64,000 bases of DNA. It comes from JBHOQX01 sp042408595. GTDB lineage: Bacteria > Chloroflexota > Chloroflexia > Chloroflexales > Roseiflexaceae. The stretch lies in contig JBHOQX010000019.1 in the NCBI GenBank assembly GCA_042408595.1, positions 1-64,000 of the forward strand. Direction: 5' to 3'. The notes beneath the pieces were generated by a model, which made no database searches, was not told the origin of the DNA, and saw nothing but the letters and a program-made list of their open reading frames with translations. This document shows positions 41,937 through 48,456 of this stretch, piece after piece (the stretch's first letter is position 1; the number at the start of each line of letters is the position of its first letter). The translations under genes were made by a program, and so were the position numbers.

Positions 41937-42671
41937 CTACCCCGTATCTCCCGCGGCCAGCACCTCGGCCAGGTGTAGCGCCCGGACGCCGGCCCGCTGC
42001 CGATGGAGCGCCCCGCCGATCTGCATCAGACAGGAGTTGTCGATCGCGACTACCGCCTCGGCGCGGGTGTCAAGCACGTGGCGCAGCTTGTCGCCCAGCA
42101 TCGCCATGGACGTGTCGGCGTTCTTGACGGCGAAGGTTCCGCCGAAGCCGCAACACTCCTCGGCGCCTGCCAGCGGCACGAAGTCGATCCCCCGCACCGC
42201 CCGCAGCAGCCGCAGCGGCGCATCGCCCACCCGCAGCCCGCGCAGCGAGTGGCAGGTCGGGTGATACGTGACGCGGTGCGGGAAATACGCGCCGACATCT
42301 TCGACGCCCAGGCGCTGCACCAGAAACTCCGACAGCTCGAAGACCCGCGGCGTGAGCGCGGCGACCGCCGCCGCCAGCCGCCGGTCGCCGGCCAGCCCGG
42401 CGGCGCGCGGGTAGAGCTCGCGCACCATGCCGACACACGAGGCCGACGGCGAGACGACAACCTCGGCGTTCGCAAAGACCTCAACGAAACGCCGCACGAG
42501 CGGGATGGCCTCACGCTGGTAACCGGTGTTCCAGTGCATCTGGCCGCAACAGGTCTGCTCCTGGGGGAAGGCAACCTGGTGGCCGAGCCGCTCCAGCAGC
42601 CGCACGGTGGCGATGCCGGTCTGCGGAAAGAGGGTGTCGTTGAAGCAGGTGATGAAGAGCGAGACGCGCAT
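41937..42671 (-). CDS. lutA: Lactate utilisation protein A (CCG-domain, heterodisulfide reductase-like)
   Basis: 244 residues from MRVSLFITC. The two cysteine-rich CCG repeats are clear: CFNDTLFP ... QEQTCCGQMHWNTGY and VTYHPTCHSLRGL ... GAEECCGFGGTFAV, with PSASCVGMVREL between them. This is the LutA/YkgE subunit of the L-lactate dehydrogenase. It is separated from lutB by three signalling genes, all on the same strand. An upstream in-frame extension to 42746 has no family similarity and was excluded. Confidence 0.92.
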   Translation of the reverse strand: MRVSLFITCFNDTLFPQTGIATVRLLERLGHQVAFPQEQTCCGQMHWNTGYQREAIPLVRRFVEVFANAEVVVSPSASCVGMVRELYPRAAGLAGDRRLAAAVAALTPRVFELSEFLVQRLGVEDVGAYFPHRVTYHPTCHSLRGLRVGDAPLRLLRAVRGIDFVPLAGAEECCGFGGTFAVKNADTSMAMLGDKLRHVLDTRAEAVVAIDNSCLMQIGGALHRQRAGVRALHLAEVLAAGDTG

Positions 42672-42930
42672 GGGGCATGCTCGGGCGGAAGTTCGGATCA
42701 GGCGGCCTGACAACCAACGAACGGCAACGCTACCGACAGTGGGCACCTGACCGGAGCGCGTGGCCTGGTTTCGGATGTGCTGCCCTCGGTCGAGCGCTCA
42801 TCAGCGGCGCAACTGTACGATGGGCTGGACACTTTGTCAACCGGGAGCGAGATCGGTCAAAGGACGGACGGACAGGGCGGCGCCGTATGCTACACTGCTG
42901 CCGGATCAGCGATGGATCAGGAGGCTTGCC

Positions 42931-42993
42931 ATGCCAACGCAGCACAACAACACACCCCGGCGCACGGCCGCACCCGCGGCACGCGCCAAATGA
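42931..42993 (+). CDS. Possible 20-residue leader ORF with strong ribosome-binding site
   Basis: atcaggaggcttgcc precedes an ATG opening a 20-codon frame (MPTQHNNTPRRTAAPAARAK). The Shine-Dalgarno is perfect and well spaced, which is rare in this GC-rich sequence. TATGCT/TACACT boxes lie about 40 bases upstream. The peptide is basic with no hydrophobic part. It could be a leader for the ABC exporter operon or a chance match; nothing else supports it. Confidence 0.3.
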   Translation: MPTQHNNTPRRTAAPAARAK

Positions 42994-43202
42994 GGTGCGC
43001 CTGACATTCACAGTCATTGGTTAGGTCCAACGCGGTGCGAATAACCCGCGCCCACGCCGCTCGGCGAGCGGGTGGTTGAAGCACATCCGCTTTCACCCCG
43101 GCGCGGTGTCTGTTTGGAGGACATACTGCGGCTGCGGGCGCACCATGCGATTCGCGGCCGTTTTCGTTGGCCGCCGACGTTCGCCTGTAGTCTCGGATTC
43201 GT

Positions 43203-43230
43203 GCCACGGCGACGCCCGTGGCTTTGTTGT
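43203..43230 (+). terminator. Terminator-like hairpin
   Basis: GCCACGG (43203-43209) pairs with CCGTGGC (43216-43222) over a 6-base loop, followed by tttgttgttg. It has the form of a rho-independent terminator in the leader ahead of the exporter genes. Confidence 0.45.
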
Positions 43231-43285
43231 TGACGAAGGAGCCTTGCTCCGTAGCCGACTTCAGACACCTTCCTGGTAGGTAGTT

Positions 43286-43360
43286 GGACGTACGCCCTCA
43301 GGAGGTGCGGTGGGGCGCAGCCCCACGGCAGCCCCTGCGTGGGCGCGGACGCGTACGTCC
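43286..43360 (+). repeat. REP-like composite palindrome
   Basis: GGACGTACG (43286-43294) pairs with CGTACGTCC (43352-43360). Between the arms lie the ggaggtgcgg box (43301-43310) and a TGGGG-cgcag-CCCCA stem (43311-43325). The box and stem recur at 13333 and, reversed, at 58180-58196. It ends 20 bases before the exporter ATG. Confidence 0.6.
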
Positions 43361-43379
43361 GAAGGGAAAACCGAGAACC

Positions 43380-45191
43380 ATGCGCATTCCGGTACATGAC
43401 ATGCTGGCGCTCCTCGGCGCCTATGTGCGGCCGCAGCGCGGGCGGGTCGCGCTGCTTGCCATGCTGTTGGTCGGCAGCATCGCGCTGCAACTGCTCAACC
43501 CACAGATCATTCGCGTCTTTCTCGACACCGCGCAGGCCGGCGGCTCCGACCGGGCGCTGTTGCTGCCAGCGCTGGCATTCATCGCACTGGCCCTCGCGCA
43601 ACGTGGCCTCGACCTGGCCAGTGTGTTCGTCGGCGAGAACACCGGCTGGACCGCGACCAACGTCCTCCGCGACGACCTGACGCGCCAGGTGTTGCGGCTC
43701 GACATGGCGTTCCACAAACGGCACACGCCGGGCGAGTTGATCGCCCGGCTCGATGGCGACGTGATGGCGCTCGGCAATTTCTTCTCGTACTTCGTCCTCC
43801 GGCTGGTCGGCAATAGCGGGCTGATCGTCGGCATTCTCGCGCTGCTGTTCCGCGAGAGCTGGTGGGCGGGGCTGCTGCTCAGCGCTTATACCCTGACGGC
43901 GCTGATGGCACTGCGCGCGCTACACGGGCTCGGCATGCGCCGCTGGAGCGCGCAGCGCCAGGCCGACGCCGAGATGTTCGGTTTTCTGGAGGAGCGGCTT
44001 GCCGGCACGGAGGACATTCGCTCCAGCGGCGCGGAGGCATACACGCTCCGCCGCTTCGACACCCTGATCGACCGCTTCACGCTGGCGAGCCGCGACGGCG
44101 AATTGGCGAGCACTCTGGTTTCGGCGATCACGAATCTGCTCTTTCTCACAGGGTATGCGCTCGGCCTCGGCATCGGCGCGTACCTCTACACGACCAGCCA
44201 GGCGACGATCGGCGCGGCGTTTGTCCTGGTCTTCTACATCGGCCGGTTGATGACACCATTACAGCAGATCCAGGCGCAGGCACAAGATCTCCAGCGGGCA
44301 GCGGCAAGCATCGGGCGGGTGCGGGCGCTGCAGCACCATCGCCCGGCGGTGACGGAAGCCGCGACGAGGCATCTGCCCGCCGGCCCGCTGGCGGTCGAGT
44401 TCGATCATCTCGCGTTCAGCTATCACGACGAAGAGCGAGAGGCGACAGGCGCAGGCCACCGGGCGGAGCAGGATGGCCGTACCGCACCGGACGGCCCGCA
44501 GCGGGTCCTCCACGGCGTCACCTTCGCCCTCGCTCCCGGGCACGTTCTTGGGCTGCTGGGGCGCACCGGGAGCGGCAAGACGACCCTCAGCCGGCTGGTC
44601 TTCCGCCTGTACGACCCGGACGCCGGCACGATCCGACTCGGCGGGGTGGACATCCGCGATGTGGCGTTCGACGACCTGCGGGCGCGTGTGGCGCTGGTAA
44701 CGCAGGATGTGCAAATCTTCGCCGCCAGCATCCGCGACAACCTGGCGCTGTTCGACCGCCGGATCGACGACCGGCGGATCGCCGGCGCACTGGCTGAGCT
44801 TGGCCTGGGCGAGTGGGTCGCGGCGCTGCCGGACGGCCTGGACACGCGCCTCGGCCCCGGCGGGCTGGGGCTGTCCGCGGGCGAAGCGCAACTGCTGGCT
44901 TTCGCCCGCGTCTTTCTGCGCGATCCGGGGCTGATCATTCTGGACGAAGCGTCGTCGCGGCTCGACCCGGCGACCGAGCGGTTGATGGAGCGGGCGATCG
45001 ACCGGCTGCTGGCGGGGCGCACGGCGATCATCATCGCCCACCGGCTTGGCACCGTCCGCCGCGCCGACGCGATCCTGATTCTGGAGCGCGGCGCGGTCGT
45101 GGAATATGGCGAGCGGGTGGCGCTCGCCGCCGACCCGCACTCCCGTTTCGCCAGGTTGCTCCGTACCGGCCTGGAGGAGGTGCTGGCATGA
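43380..45191 (+). CDS. ABC exporter half-transporter (TMD-NBD)
   Basis: 603 residues from MRIPVHDML. Six membrane helices (about 10-300) then the ATPase domain: Walker A GRTGSGKT, Q-loop VTQDVQIFAAS, signature LSAGEAQLLAFAR (degenerate LSGGQ), Walker B LIILDEASS and switch IAHRLGTVRRAD. Between strand 1 and Walker A an insertion of about 22 charged residues (EEREATGAGHRAEQDG, about 351-374) is absent from relatives. The stop overlaps the start of the next gene (ATGA), so the two probably form a heterodimer exporting a lipid, peptide or drug; the substrate is unknown. Confidence 0.9.
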   Translation: MRIPVHDMLALLGAYVRPQRGRVALLAMLLVGSIALQLLNPQIIRVFLDTAQAGGSDRALLLPALAFIALALAQRGLDLASVFVGENTGWTATNVLRDDLTRQVLRLDMAFHKRHTPGELIARLDGDVMALGNFFSYFVLRLVGNSGLIVGILALLFRESWWAGLLLSAYTLTALMALRALHGLGMRRWSAQRQADAEMFGFLEERLAGTEDIRSSGAEAYTLRRFDTLIDRFTLASRDGELASTLVSAITNLLFLTGYALGLGIGAYLYTTSQATIGAAFVLVFYIGRLMTPLQQIQAQAQDLQRAAASIGRVRALQHHRPAVTEAATRHLPAGPLAVEFDHLAFSYHDEEREATGAGHRAEQDGRTAPDGPQRVLHGVTFALAPGHVLGLLGRTGSGKTTLSRLVFRLYDPDAGTIRLGGVDIRDVAFDDLRARVALVTQDVQIFAASIRDNLALFDRRIDDRRIAGALAELGLGEWVAALPDGLDTRLGPGGLGLSAGEAQLLAFARVFLRDPGLIILDEASSRLDPATERLMERAIDRLLAGRTAIIIAHRLGTVRRADAILILERGAVVEYGERVALAADPHSRFARLLRTGLEEVLA

Positions 45192-47134
45192 AGCCGCGCA
45201 GCATCGCGACCTGGCCGTTCAACCGGGCGCTCATCGGCCGCGAGCCGTTGAGCTACGGGATCCACGTCACAAGCCACGTCCTGGTCATCGCCGCGCCGGT
45301 TGCGCTCGGCCTGATCGAACAGCGCATCTTCGACACGATCACCGGCGAAGCCCCGGCCGCACCCGGCGTCTGGGCGCTGATCGCGCTCTACGCCGGCGTG
45401 GGCCTGGCGCGGCTGGCGGTCTCGTTCGCCGATAGCTGGGGCGGCGTCATGTTCCGCCGGCGCGTCGGCGGGCTGCTGCGGCACAACATGTTCGCTGCGC
45501 TGCTGCGGCGGCCCGGCGCGCTGCCGCTGCCCATTCCCGCCGGCGAGGCGCTCAGCCGCTACCGCGACGATGTGGCGGAGGTCTCCGACTTCCCGACCTG
45601 GCTACCGGAGGTGGCGGGCAACCTGCTCGCGTTCATCCTGGCGGTGGCGATCATGGCGCGGATCGACCTGCTGCTGACGCTCGTGATCTTCGTTCCGCTC
45701 TTCGGCCTGACGGCCCTGACACGGCTGGCCTGGGGGCGATTGCTGCGTTCCTACGACGAGGCGCGCGGCGCGGCAGACCGGGCGGTCGGCTTTCTAGGCG
45801 AGTTGCTCGGCGGCGTGCAGGCGATCAAAGTCGCCGGGGCGGAGGCGGCTGCCGTGGCGCACCTGAGCGCGATCAACGATCAGCGGCGGCGGCTGGAGGT
45901 GCGCCTGGCGACGCTGCGGCATGCGCTCTCCTCGGTCACCGACGCTACCGCCGCTTTCGGCATCGGCATCGTGCTGCTGCTGGCCGGATGGGAGCTGCGC
46001 GCCGGTGCCTTCACCGTTGGCGATTTCGCCCTGTTCGTCTACTATCTGTGGTTCACCACGGAGCTGCCTGCGATCCTCGGCACCTTCGCCGGCGACTACC
46101 GCCAGCAGCAGGTGTCGATCTCGCGCCTGATCGAGCTTGTGCCGGATGAGCCTGCGAGGGCGTTGGTCGAGAGCGCTGAGAAGCTGTCTGAAGCGGGGAG
46201 GTCTGGAGCGCACAGCCCTCCACGATTTGTTGTTTCCGCTGCCTGGCCAGCGGCCGCGTCGCCGGCCACGCGGCGGAGCAGGGTTGCTTTGGGGGGCCGC
46301 AGGCCCCCAGAGCCTCCGCCGGAAGGGGTTCAGCCAGCCTCCGAGGCACACGCAGCACCTGATACGCAGGCCGTTGCACTGCTCGAGGTGCGCGGCCTGA
46401 CCTACCACCATCCGGAGAGCGGGCGCGGGATCGCGGAGGTGAGCTTTACGCTCGCGCCCGGCTCGCTGACGGTGGTCACCGGACGGATCGGCGCGGGCAA
46501 GACGACCATGCTGCGGGCGCTGCTCGGGCTGCTGCCGGCCAAGGCCGGCGAGGTGCGCTGGCGCGGCCAGCCGGTCGTGGACGCAGCGGCCTTTTTTCGC
46601 CCGCCGCGGGCCGCCTACACGCCGCAGGTGTCGCACCTGTTCAGCGAGACGCTGCGCGAGAACATCCTGCTGGGGCTGGACGAGCGCGCCGTAGACCTGC
46701 CCGCCGCGCTGCATCGGGCGGTGCTGGAGCCGGATATCGCCCGGCTCGAACGCGGCCTGGAGACGGTCGTCGGGCCGCGCGGGGTGCGCCTCTCCGGCGG
46801 GCAGGTGCAACGCTCCGCCGCGGCCCGCATGTTCGTTCGCGCCGCCGACCTGCTGGTGCTGGACGACCTGTCCAGCGCGCTGGATGTCGAGACGGAGCGC
46901 GTGCTCTGGGAGCGATTGCGGACCGTGGATGGCAGATCGCCGATCGAGCAGCCCAACCGATCCAGCATCTCCGAGCCGCAACCTACCATTCTGGCTGTCT
47001 CACACCGCCGGGCCGCGCTGCGCCGCGCCGACCAGGTGATCGTCCTGGCGGACGGGCGTGTCACCGCCGCGGGGCCGCTGGATGAGGTGCTGGCGACGAG
47101 CGAGGAGATGCGCCGGCTCTGGGCGGAAACCTGA
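45188..47134 (+). CDS. ABC exporter half-transporter, partner subunit
   Basis: 648 residues from MKPRSIATW. Six membrane helices (about 25-310), then the ATPase domain: Walker A GRIGAGKT, Q-loop YTPQVSHLFSE, signature RLSGGQVQRSAAARMF, Walker B LLVLDDLSSALD and VSHRRAALRRADQV. The catalytic Glu after Walker B is Asp (DD), a common asymmetry in heterodimeric exporters. Two insertions disrupt the normal layout. Residues 333-384 between membrane domain and ATPase are encoded by an inverted MITE-like element of exactly 52 codons. About 20 residues before VSHRR (TVDGRSPIEQPN...) look like intergenic repeat text. The frame stays open through both. Confidence 0.9.
   Translation: MKPRSIATWPFNRALIGREPLSYGIHVTSHVLVIAAPVALGLIEQRIFDTITGEAPAAPGVWALIALYAGVGLARLAVSFADSWGGVMFRRRVGGLLRHNMFAALLRRPGALPLPIPAGEALSRYRDDVAEVSDFPTWLPEVAGNLLAFILAVAIMARIDLLLTLVIFVPLFGLTALTRLAWGRLLRSYDEARGAADRAVGFLGELLGGVQAIKVAGAEAAAVAHLSAINDQRRRLEVRLATLRHALSSVTDATAAFGIGIVLLLAGWELRAGAFTVGDFALFVYYLWFTTELPAILGTFAGDYRQQQVSISRLIELVPDEPARALVESAEKLSEAGRSGAHSPPRFVVSAAWPAAASPATRRSRVALGGRRPPEPPPEGVQPASEAHAAPDTQAVALLEVRGLTYHHPESGRGIAEVSFTLAPGSLTVVTGRIGAGKTTMLRALLGLLPAKAGEVRWRGQPVVDAAAFFRPPRAAYTPQVSHLFSETLRENILLGLDERAVDLPAALHRAVLEPDIARLERGLETVVGPRGVRLSGGQVQRSAAARMFVRAADLLVLDDLSSALDVETERVLWERLRTVDGRSPIEQPNRSSISEPQPTILAVSHRRAALRRADQVIVLADGRVTAAGPLDEVLATSEEMRRLWAET
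46183..46338 (-). mobile_element. MITE-like element, copy B, inverted and in frame inside the ABC exporter gene
   Basis: 156 bases bounded by GCTGTCTGAA and TTCAGCCAGC (inverted repeats with one mismatch). Reverse-complemented, it matches copy A at 52292-52453 in length (about 160), in the GGGCC-(N)GC-GGCCC hairpin about 30 bases from one end, and in the following AAGCAA..CTGCTCC(A/G)CCGCG block. It is 52 codons long and contains no stop in the host frame. Confidence 0.7.
46921..46985 (+). repeat. Repeat-like in-frame insertion near the end of the ABC exporter gene
   Basis: This encodes about 20 hydrophilic residues between the helix WERLR and the strand ILAVSHRR, where relatives have only a few residues. 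The words cagatcg, cagcccaacc and caacctacc echo intergenic repeats at 32565-32595. Confidence 0.45.
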
Positions 47135-47195
47135 TCCCCATCGCAGACTCCGGCCATTCACAAGAGGCCGCCTGCAAGCTTCTGGCGTGGGAGTT

Positions 47196-47236
47196 GGGGG
47201 CCGGCGGCCCGCAACAGGCCCCCTGCTCCGCCGCCA
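47196..47236 (+). mobile_element. Partial MITE-like element, copy C
   Basis: gggggccggcggcccgcaac followed by aggccccctgctccgccgcc matches the hairpin plus CTGCTCC(A/G)CCGC block of copies A and B. No terminal repeats are seen, so only an internal part is present. It lies between the exporter and the lacI promoter. Confidence 0.5.
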
Positions 47237-47270
47237 GACCTTCCCGTTGCAGCCAGCGTCGCAAGCTCCC

Positions 47271-47299
47271 TTGACAACGCAAACGTTTACGCTTATAAT
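47271..47299 (+). promoter_or_regulatory. Consensus sigma-70 promoter of the lacI-led sugar operon
   Basis: TTGACA (47271-47276) and TATAAT (47294-47299) are spaced by 17 bases. One LacI-type operator lies in the spacer and another immediately downstream, so repression would block polymerase binding. Confidence 0.88.
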
Positions 47300-47315
47300 C
47301 ACGCAAACGTTTACG
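47278..47315 (+). promoter_or_regulatory. Two identical LacI-family operators
   Basis: CGCAAACGTTTACG occurs at 47278-47291 and 47302-47315. Each is a pseudo-palindrome centred on AAACGTTT, as for GalR/LacI-family sites with a central CpG. Centres are 24 bases apart, close to two helical turns. The downstream lacI gene is the obvious binder. Confidence 0.88.
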
Positions 47316-47390
47316 TTCCCATACTGGCAGGCACAATCGTGCATCCGGCGAGCGATGCGGGCATGCGTCGCGCATGGCAGGGCTGGCCGT

Positions 47391-48392
47391 ATGACGAAGA
47401 GCACCATCACCGAGATCGCTGAGCGCGTCGGCGTCTCCGTCGCCACGGTCTCGCGCGCGTTGAACAATCAGCCGGGTGTCGGCGAGCGCAGACGCGCCGA
47501 GATCCGGGCGGTAGCTGCAGCCTTGAACTATCACCCGAACGCGATCGCCCGCAGCCTGCAGGGGCAGCGCACCGGCACGGTGGCCTACGTGGCGGATGTC
47601 AGCACCCGGCCCGCCGCCGATCTGCTGTTCAAAGACTTTATTACGATTCTGGCGGCACGCTGCGCCAGCTATGGCATGGATCTGCTCATCCACCCGGCGA
47701 CCGACGCGAACTTCAACACTGCCGGGCTTGGCCGCCTGCTTCGCTCCGGCCGCGCCGACGGGCTGATCCTGGCCGACACCCGGCGCGACGACCCGCGCTT
47801 GCGCTACCTATTGGAGCATCGGCTGCGCTTTATCGCCTTCGGCCGCAGCGAGGTGGAGGGCGATTATCCGTATGTGGACATCGACGGCGAGTGGGGCATC
47901 CACCTTGCCACAGCGCACGTTCTTGCACGGGGGCATCGCCGGGTGGCCTATCTGGGCATGCCGCTCGGCTACAGCTACGCGCTGCACCGGCGCGACGGGT
48001 ACCTGCGGGCCTTACGGCAGGCCGGGCTCGAGGCCGACCCGGCGCTGATGGCCGTGGTCACGAACGAGAGCGAGGCGCGCGCCGCGATGGAGCGGCTGCT
48101 GGCCCTGCCCGACCCGCCCACCGCGTTTATCGCTGCCAGCGACATCATCGCGCTCAATGCGATGAGTGCCGCCATGCACCAGGGCTTGCGCGCAGGCCGC
48201 GATTATGCTATTACTGGGTTCGACGACATCCCTTTCGCGGCGCACACCACACCACCCCTCACCACCGTGCGCCAGCCGTTCGACTGCGCCTGCGACGAGC
48301 TCATCGCCCTCCTGCGGCGCGTGCTCGATAACGAACCGGGGCCGCAGCAGGTGCTGCTCCGCCCCGAGTTGATCGTCCGGCAGACGACATAG
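47391..48392 (+). CDS. LacI-family transcriptional regulator
   Basis: 333 residues from MTKSTITEI. N-terminal helix-turn-helix (IAERVGVSVATVSRALN) and hinge helix (NYHPNAIARSLQGQRTG), then a periplasmic-binding-like sensor domain (FIAFGRSEVEGDYPYVDID, HRRVAYLGMP, AFIAASDIIALNAM, ITGFDDIPFAAHTTPPLTTV). The ligand is presumably a sugar or sugar phosphate from the pathway encoded downstream. Two matching operators in its own promoter indicate autoregulation and control of the following glycosidase-like, transporter and phosphorylase genes. An open frame upstream of this ATG covers the promoter and is not coding. Confidence 0.93.
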   Translation: MTKSTITEIAERVGVSVATVSRALNNQPGVGERRRAEIRAVAAALNYHPNAIARSLQGQRTGTVAYVADVSTRPAADLLFKDFITILAARCASYGMDLLIHPATDANFNTAGLGRLLRSGRADGLILADTRRDDPRLRYLLEHRLRFIAFGRSEVEGDYPYVDIDGEWGIHLATAHVLARGHRRVAYLGMPLGYSYALHRRDGYLRALRQAGLEADPALMAVVTNESEARAAMERLLALPDPPTAFIAASDIIALNAMSAAMHQGLRAGRDYAITGFDDIPFAAHTTPPLTTVRQPFDCACDELIALLRRVLDNEPGPQQVLLRPELIVRQTT

Positions 48393-48456
48393 CCGCGCAT
48401 TGACGATAGCATAGAGCTGATAGTCGGCGTTCACACTTGATCGAACAGCACGCACG

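Larger units (their letters stand above)
42994..43379. other. Structured leader region before the ABC exporter
   Basis: No protein gene is supported. The region holds several inverted repeats in series (43065-43125, the terminator-like hairpin at 43203, GGAGC-ctt-GCTCC at 43239-43251 and the long palindrome at 43286-43360). It resembles no riboswitch class I can name. Confidence 0.4.

Noticed and set aside
43000..43260. A known riboswitch or T-box before the ABC exporter
   Set aside because: Several hairpins are present, but I find no conserved core of the cobalamin, TPP, SAM, glycine, ydaO or T-box classes.
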